In this document: positions 52,224-56,844 of the stretch, piece by piece
Layout: every line of letters begins with the position of its first letter
Numbering within the stretch: the stretch's first letter is position 1
Source: Dethiosulfovibrio salsuginis
GTDB lineage: Bacteria > Synergistota > Synergistia > Synergistales > Dethiosulfovibrionaceae
Direction: 5' to 3'
NCBI RefSeq assembly: GCF_900177735.1
Contig: NZ_FXBB01000017.1
Coordinates: 1-56,844, forward strand
Length of the DNA: 56,844 nucleotides
The notes under the pieces: model-generated
Seen by the model: the letters and a program-made list of their open reading frames with translations, nothing else
Told to the model about the DNA's origin: nothing
Databases searched by the model: none
Made by a program: the position numbers and the translations under genes

Positions 52224-53009
52224 ATGAAAAAAACTCTTGCAACTTGCATATTTCTATTTGTTATATCAGCGTCGCCGTCGTGGTCCAACACCACTCAGGC
52301 GGAAAACGATCTCCTGATCAGGCAGGCCTGGAGGGCGGGACAGCAGCTAATAGAGAACGGTATGTACCGTAGGGGAGTTGAATATCTAGAGGCCTACGTA
52401 AAAAACCGTCCTAGCTCCGCTGATGGATGGTACTGGCTGGCAAAAGGCTACCAGGGTATGGGTATGCTCAGTAAAGCACAAAAAGCATTTACTCAGACCC
52501 TTGAGGTAGACCCTGAATATCCTCCTCTCTCGAGGGTTCTACAAAACCGTGCCATAGGAGAGGCTATCCCCCTTATGGATCCGGCAGGTGAACCATTCCG
52601 CAAAGGACTTCCGGTTATCGATCCCGGAACAGGAATATTCAACGACAGAGTTATAGCCAGACCGGCTCCAGTCGATCCTCCGGCTCAGGCTGCTCCTCCT
52701 GTAGCTGCACCACCTAGGCCTCAGGTAAACGAAAGTTTCTCTCCCTTAGGGGCCAGAAAGGTAGTGGTGTCTCCGTCATCTCAGATCCCAGACACTAATC
52801 CTGTAGTACCTATACCCCCGGTAGCGGACCTGACAGGAGAGCCTGAGGGGCCGGGAATACCCATGATAAGGATCCCCGACGGGAACCAAGAAGCCGTAGC
52901 CCTTCCCGCAAATGAACCGGCCTACGTTCCTCCTGCGCCATCGTCGACAGAGCCAAAAGCAAAGCCAGAACAACCGGTCTATGTTCCACCCAAACCAAAA
53001 GATAACTAG
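52224..53009 (+). CDS. Secreted TPR protein with proline-rich tail
   Basis: A 261-residue exported protein (signal peptide TLATCIFLFVISASPSWS). Residues about 30-105 hold two or three TPR units (VEYLEAYVKNRPSSADGWYW, LAKGYQGMGMLSKAQKAF). The rest is low-complexity and rich in Pro, Ala and Val, with related AYVPPAPSS and PVYVPPKPK segments. TPRs bind partner proteins; the tail may span the periplasm or peptidoglycan. It is probably co-transcribed with the preceding secreted gene. The ribosome site gaggaggaattt is strong. Confidence 0.75.
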   Translation: MKKTLATCIFLFVISASPSWSNTTQAENDLLIRQAWRAGQQLIENGMYRRGVEYLEAYVKNRPSSADGWYWLAKGYQGMGMLSKAQKAFTQTLEVDPEYPPLSRVLQNRAIGEAIPLMDPAGEPFRKGLPVIDPGTGIFNDRVIARPAPVDPPAQAAPPVAAPPRPQVNESFSPLGARKVVVSPSSQIPDTNPVVPIPPVADLTGEPEGPGIPMIRIPDGNQEAVALPANEPAYVPPAPSSTEPKAKPEQPVYVPPKPKDN

Positions 53010-53038
53010 ATACGCTTTAATATAATCCAATTTTTACC

Positions 53039-53085
53039 TATAAAGAAAGCTACCTAGCGAACATCGCTAGGTAGCTTTCTTTATA
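53039..53085. terminator. Shared bidirectional terminator (TPR gene / enzyme I)
   Basis: A perfect 22-base inverted repeat (53039-53060 with 53064-53085, loop aca) with flanking T and A runs. The minus-strand enzyme I stop at 53081-53083 lies in its right arm. Confidence 0.9.
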
Positions 53086-54811
53086 GCTCCGGGACACACT
53101 GCTTAAATCGATCGAATCGGTCCTCACAGAACCTCCGAATCTCCGATACCGACGAAAGGGAGAGGATTTGCTCCACCACCGACCTCATCTCCGTCCTGTC
53201 TATCTGAGAGATGATCCACCTTGACCGGAGAATAGACTCTACGTTCATACTGAACCTCTCAAGTCCCATTCCAACTAAAACAGGTATCAACAGCGGATCT
53301 CCCGCCATCTCGCCACAGAGGCTAACCTTGACCCCCTCTTTTTTCCCGTTATCTATTACGGTTTTGACCAAACGAAGAACCCCAGGGTGAAAAGGGCTGA
53401 AAAGATGAGAAAGGTTTCTGTTCATTCTGTCGACCGCTAAGGTATATTGTATGAGGTCGTTGGTTCCTATGCTCATGAAATCGACCTCTCTAGCTATAAG
53501 GTCCGATATGACCGCTGCGGAGGGTACCTCTATCATAACCCCTATCTCAAGATCAGGATTAAAAGGGACACCCTCTTTTTTCAAATCCCCTTTAACGTCT
53601 TCGACCAAGCCTTTAGCCAATCTAAGCTCCTCTACGCCGGAGACCATAGGGAACATTATCTTCACCTTTCCGAAGGCGCTTGCCCTCAGGAGTGCTCTGA
53701 TCTGAATTCGGAAAATATCGGCCCTGGAGAGGGAAAACCTTATAGCCCTGTAGCCGAGAGCTGGATTGTCCTCATCTGGAACGTTCAGATATCCTGGAAC
53801 TTTATCGCACCCGATATCCAAAGTTCTAAAGACAACAGTCTTGCCACCGGCGTCCAGGACCGCTTTTTTATATACCCCTAACTGTTCGCTCTCCGTAGGA
53901 AGCCTATCCCTATCCATGTAGAGCCTCTCCGTTCTGAAAAGCCCTATACCGCTGACGCCTTTCTCCAGGGCCAGGTGAACATCTCTGACGTTGTCGCTGT
54001 TAGCGTAGAGCTTGAAGGGGATACCGTCCATGGATAGGGTTTGCTTCATTTTCATAGCAGATAGTTTTTTGTCGAAATCAGAGAAACATACCTGTTTTTT
54101 TCTATATGTTTCCAATGTCTCCTCGTCGGGGTTGAGTATTATCACTCCCTCCGAGCCATCTACTATCATCATATCGCCGGTCTCGACTACATCCAGCACG
54201 TTCGGGACGTCTATAACCGCAGGGACTCCCCAGTTTCTCGCCATGATGACCGCATGGGAGGCCATGGTCCCCTCCTGAGATACGACCCCGAGAACCCTAT
54301 CCCTGTCTATTTGAACTACCTCTGAGGCGGTAAAATTCCTGGCAACGACGATCGATTTTTCCTGAAGGGCGGTCATATCGCCGCCTTCTATGTGAAGTAA
54401 AAGCTTACAGATTCTGGCGGAGACATCTTTAACGTCGTCGGCTTTGGACTTCAGGTAATCGTCGTCCATATCCTCAAACACCTGAATAAATTTATCCGCC
54501 ACCGATCTGACAGCCCATTCAGCGTTTACGCTTTCGGTTATAATCCTTCCCTTTATCTGGCCGATAAACTCAGGATCTGCGATCATCATTCCGTGACAGG
54601 CGAACATCTCCACTTCATCTCTTCCAAGCCTGGACGCTACATCCTTATAGAGGTCCTGGATCTCCTGTCCCGCTACCTCTACCGCTGCGTTAAGCCTATC
54701 GAGCTCCATCTCCACGTCGTCTACGTAATCCTTTTCTATCTCGACGTGCTCTTTCCAGTCAACAAAAACCCTTCCTATGGCGATTCCGGAAGATACCCCT
54801 ATGCCTTTGAT
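53081..54811 (-). CDS. ptsI: PTS enzyme I (phosphoenolpyruvate-protein phosphotransferase), non-canonical start
   Basis: Enzyme I of the PTS, about 576 residues. It transfers phosphate from PEP to HPr. Active-site His is in EGTMASHAVIMARN, PEP-binding segments are LFRTERLYMDRD and SIGTNDLIQYTLAVDRMN, and the catalytic Cys region is SLCGEMAGDP. The usual N terminus KGIGVSSGIAIGRVFV is encoded at 54808-54760, but no ATG, GTG or TTG occurs in frame upstream of it before the stop at 54842. The likely start is ATC 54811 (GGGGGG 7-9 bases upstream) or ATT 54817. GTG 54715 would delete about 32 conserved residues. Confidence 0.8.
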   Translation of the reverse strand: MKGIGVSSGIAIGRVFVDWKEHVEIEKDYVDDVEMELDRLNAAVEVAGQEIQDLYKDVASRLGRDEVEMFACHGMMIADPEFIGQIKGRIITESVNAEWAVRSVADKFIQVFEDMDDDYLKSKADDVKDVSARICKLLLHIEGGDMTALQEKSIVVARNFTASEVVQIDRDRVLGVVSQEGTMASHAVIMARNWGVPAVIDVPNVLDVVETGDMMIVDGSEGVIILNPDEETLETYRKKQVCFSDFDKKLSAMKMKQTLSMDGIPFKLYANSDNVRDVHLALEKGVSGIGLFRTERLYMDRDRLPTESEQLGVYKKAVLDAGGKTVVFRTLDIGCDKVPGYLNVPDEDNPALGYRAIRFSLSRADIFRIQIRALLRASAFGKVKIMFPMVSGVEELRLAKGLVEDVKGDLKKEGVPFNPDLEIGVMIEVPSAAVISDLIAREVDFMSIGTNDLIQYTLAVDRMNRNLSHLFSPFHPGVLRLVKTVIDNGKKEGVKVSLCGEMAGDPLLIPVLVGMGLERFSMNVESILRSRWIISQIDRTEMRSVVEQILSLSSVSEIRRFCEDRFDRFKQCVPEL

Positions 54812-54841
54812 AAAAATCCCCCCCCTAGGTAAACCTCCAGG

Positions 54842-56038
54842 CTAAAACCTGGACTTTAGCCACTCCGAGCAAAAAGAAAGTTCTCCCCCAACAAAAACTC
54901 CCTGTATGGACAGGGTATCCCTATCGATGAGCACCACGTCACCTTTACAACCCCTTTCCAGCCGGCCAATGGTATCGTCGCCTATATATTTGGCGGGATT
55001 CAAAGAGGCTCCGTTAAGGGCCTGATGAAGGCTGAGTGCCCCCCACTCGACGGCGTTTTTGATTCCTTTTATCATGGTCAAAACGCTTCCAGCCAACGTT
55101 CCATCTGGAAGCTCCGCTCTATCGTCGGTAACTTTAACGGTAAGCCCTCCAAGATCAAAGCTACCGTCGCCTAAGCCTCTCGCCCTTATGCTGTCGGTTA
55201 TCAGGATGACTCTATCGGGGGCGATAGCCTTACAGGCTGTTCTAATTGCAGCCGGATGGACGTGAACTCCGTCGAATATAAGTTCGCACCAACAACGGGA
55301 ATCGAAGGCAGCGCCGACAGCCCCTGGATTTCGATGGCCCATAGGGGACATAGCGTTGTAAAGATGGGTAAAACCGCTAGCCCCAAGAGCTATAGCCGAC
55401 ATAGCTTTATCGTAGTCGCATACGGTGTGTCCAATAGAGATATTAATTCCTACGGATTTCAAAAGGGCGATAAAACTCAGCGCTCCATCACGTTCCGGGG
55501 CCAAGGTCACTATTTTTACAATATCGCGATGAGAGATCACGAAATCTGGATCAGGGTCTATCAAATAACCGGGGATATGGGCACCAGCTTTGAAAGGAGA
55601 AAGAAAAGGACCCTCTAGATGTACGCCAAGTAATACGGCTTTACCGTTGTAAGGGAGCTGTTCTCTCCTGTATTTAGCGGCAACCGACAGAACCTCCTCA
55701 AGGGAGGATAAAGGATAGGACATAGTAGCCCCGATAAAAGAGGTTACCCCTGTAGGGATCATCGAACGAGCCATAGTCTCAAGGGATTCAAGTGAGCCAT
55801 CCATAACATCACCACCATCTGAGCCGTGAACGTGAATATCGACAAATCCTGGAGACACAATCACATCATCACAGTTAATAGATGTCAGATTAGATCGAGC
55901 TTGAGGTATATCGTCCAAAGAACCTATAGAGCGCCCAAAAAACAGGTCTCCTTTCTGAAATCCCCAAGGGTAGCAGACAAGGCCTCCTTTAAGGAGAAAG
56001 GATTCACCTCCCTCGGAACACAAAGAACACAGCTCCAC
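54842..56038 (-). CDS. nagA: N-acetylglucosamine-6-phosphate deacetylase
   Basis: A 398-residue amidohydrolase that removes acetate from GlcNAc-6-P in amino-sugar use and wall recycling. Metal-binding VDIHVHGSDGGD lies near residue 70. Then follow LGVHLEGPFLSPFKAGAH with the catalytic Glu, SIGHTVCDYDKA, FTHLYNAMSPMGHRNPG and the catalytic Asp in ILITDSIRARG. It starts at GTG 56038, inside the end of the DUF486 gene (35-base overlap), and runs to within about 30 bases of the enzyme I start. A sugar-phosphate link between the two is plausible. Confidence 0.92.
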   Translation of the reverse strand: MELCSLCSEGGESFLLKGGLVCYPWGFQKGDLFFGRSIGSLDDIPQARSNLTSINCDDVIVSPGFVDIHVHGSDGGDVMDGSLESLETMARSMIPTGVTSFIGATMSYPLSSLEEVLSVAAKYRREQLPYNGKAVLLGVHLEGPFLSPFKAGAHIPGYLIDPDPDFVISHRDIVKIVTLAPERDGALSFIALLKSVGINISIGHTVCDYDKAMSAIALGASGFTHLYNAMSPMGHRNPGAVGAAFDSRCWCELIFDGVHVHPAAIRTACKAIAPDRVILITDSIRARGLGDGSFDLGGLTVKVTDDRAELPDGTLAGSVLTMIKGIKNAVEWGALSLHQALNGASLNPAKYIGDDTIGRLERGCKGDVVLIDRDTLSIQGVFVGGELSFCSEWLKSRF

Positions 56039-56348
56039 AAAGACACATCCCTGCCCATGCGTAGTTCCAGGAGAGCTTTTCTTTCATGTACAGGACAGAA
56101 AAAGGCACAAAAACCGTAAGGGCTATGATTTCCTGTAGCATCTTAAGCTGGCCAACAGACATTACCGTGTGACCTGTTCGGTTGGCAGGAACTTGAAGAA
56201 GATACTCAAAAAGGGCTATCCCCCAGCTGATAATGGCGGCAAAGATCCAGGTTTTACTGGATAAATTCTTTAAGTGTCCATACCAGGCGAAAGTCATAAA
56301 GACGTTGCTACAGAACAGCATCGTAACGGTAAAAGCATAGGGTTTCAT
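56004..56348 (-). CDS. DUF486/DMTF family small membrane protein
   Basis: A 114-residue protein with four predicted helices. ATG 56348 is preferred (gaggt 11 bases upstream) over TTG 56357. Segments MTFAWYGHLKNLSSKTWIFA, SWGIALFEYLLQVPANRTGH and LKMLQEIIALTVFVPFSVLY are typical of DUF486. The family belongs to the drug/metabolite transporter clan; no substrate is known. It overlaps nagA by 35 bases and follows the rRNA operon terminator. Confidence 0.85.
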   Translation of the reverse strand: MKPYAFTVTMLFCSNVFMTFAWYGHLKNLSSKTWIFAAIISWGIALFEYLLQVPANRTGHTVMSVGQLKMLQEIIALTVFVPFSVLYMKEKLSWNYAWAGMCLCGAVFFVFRGR

Positions 56349-56404
56349 CCTGTGCAAGACCTCTTTCCCAGAAAGATAGAAAAAACATACTCAGGATACA
56401 AAAC

Positions 56405-56431
56405 AGGCCCCACCTCTTCGAGGCAGAGCCT
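56405..56431 (-). terminator. rRNA operon terminator
   Basis: On the minus strand a 12-pair stem (several G-T pairs) with a gaa loop, followed by gttttgt, lies just downstream of the tRNA-Ile gene. It should end the rRNA transcript. Confidence 0.75.
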
Positions 56432-56442
56432 AAATATCTTAT

Positions 56443-56519
56443 TGGTGGGCCGAAGTGGACTCGAACCACTGACCTCTCGGTTATCAGCCGAGTGCTCTAG
56501 CCACCTGAGCTACCGGCCC
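56443..56519 (-). tRNA. tRNA-Ile (GAT)
   Basis: A 77-base tRNA with acceptor GGGCCGG pairing with TCGGCCC, D-loop AGCTCAGGTGGCTAGAGC, anticodon loop CTGATAA giving GAT, T-loop GGTTCGAGTCC and an encoded CCA. It is placed 23 bases downstream of the 5S gene, with the terminator right after it. Confidence 0.96.
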
Positions 56520-56542
56520 ACAAAAAACTGTAGAGAAAAGAT

Positions 56543-56659
56543 CCTTGGCAACGACCTACTCTCCCACGAAGCAAATCGCAGTACCATCGGCGCTGGAGGG
56601 CTTAACTGCCGGGTTCGGCATGGAACCGGGTGTACCCCCTCCGCAAAGGTCACCAAGGA
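56543..56659 (-). rRNA. rrf: 5S ribosomal RNA
   Basis: The minus strand reads tccttggtgacctttgcgg at the 5' end and ends with ttgccaagga, giving the terminal helix. The central part has CCATGCCGAACCCGG and AAGCCCTCCAGCGCCGATGG, as expected for 5S. Length is about 117 bases. Confidence 0.95.
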
Positions 56660-56707
56660 CCCTCTCAAAATATAAACACCAAGACATAGGAACTAGAGAA
56701 ACCAAAA

Positions 56708-56844
56708 GAGGTTAAGGCCTCGGCGTATTAGTACCGGTCAGCTCCACACGTTGCCGTGCTTCCACCTCCGGCCTATGTACCCTGTCGTCTACAGGACGCC
56801 TTACTTGCTTATGCAATGAGGTATCTCATCTTGAAGGCGGCTTC
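56708..56844 (-). rRNA. rrl: 23S ribosomal RNA, 3' end (partial)
   Basis: The minus strand carries conserved 3'-terminal 23S sequence, including CATAGGCCGGAGGTGGAAG and TGACCGGTACTAATACGCCG, ending in AGGCCTTAACCTC. The gene continues beyond the window edge. Confidence 0.93.

Noticed and set aside
1-56844. CRISPR array, prophage or insertion sequence
   Set aside because: No spaced direct repeats, phage genes, transposase genes or paired terminal repeats were seen; the heptamer array has no spacers.

Overview
The window looks like chromosomal DNA from a diderm, amino-acid and peptide using member of the Synergistota, possibly near Dethiosulfovibrio. This placement is inferred from gene content and not from a database match. 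The evidence is a C-terminal GGGCS / membrane helix / Arg-cluster tail of the kind described as the Synergist-CTERM sorting signal, outer-membrane markers (a TonB-dependent receptor and an LpxL-type lipid A acyltransferase), peptide and amino-acid importers, intermediate GC, and many AGG/AGA and ATA codons.

Layout. 0.2-3 kb (minus): flavin-binding PNPOx-like protein, NhaC-type antiporter, EamA permease. 3.1-10.7 kb (plus): strong sigma70-type promoter, then a peptide ABC importer (binding protein, attenuator hairpin, two permeases, two ATPases) ending in a cytoplasmic beta-lactamase-fold hydrolase. 10.7-17.8 kb (minus): a cobalamin-riboswitch-led corrinoid uptake operon, consisting of a predicted surface beta-propeller with a Synergist-CTERM tail, a TonB receptor, BtuF, BtuC, BtuD, and a small protein resembling the methionine synthase activation domain. 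Its promoter is superimposed on an opposing promoter for a 42-residue acidic protein. 18-28.4 kb (minus): a deoxysugar-type cluster (MFS carrier, FGGY kinase, class II aldolase, RhaB-like kinase, rhamnose/AI-2-type ABC importer) plus two small unknowns. 28.4-32 kb: AEC transporter, phosphohexomutase, M19 dipeptidase.

31.96-32.62 kb is a long non-coding stretch with seven tandem heptamers, hairpins and a possible minus-strand transcript. 32.6-34 kb (plus): amino-acid ABC ATPase and permease without a binding protein. 34-41.2 kb (minus): envelope-related unknowns, lipid A acyltransferase, TyrS, a large anchored unknown and a beta-CASP nuclease. 41.2-44.3 kb (minus): NarX/NarL-type two-component pair, HD-domain protein, dCMP deaminase. 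44.4-53 kb is mixed: UMF1 carrier, CheY-like receiver, DEDDh exonuclease, DUF2400 protein, flavin reductase, ferritin, nucleobase permease, sirtuin and two secreted unknowns. 53-56.4 kb (minus): PTS enzyme I with an apparent non-canonical start codon, NagA and a DUF486 membrane protein. The right edge is the 3' end of a minus-strand rRNA operon (23S, 5S, tRNA-Ile, terminator).

Several convergent gene pairs share one perfect hairpin that also covers one or both stop codons. The most interesting system is the corrinoid uptake locus: the first riboswitch-controlled gene is a predicted surface propeller, which suggests an independent counterpart of Bacteroides BtuG.
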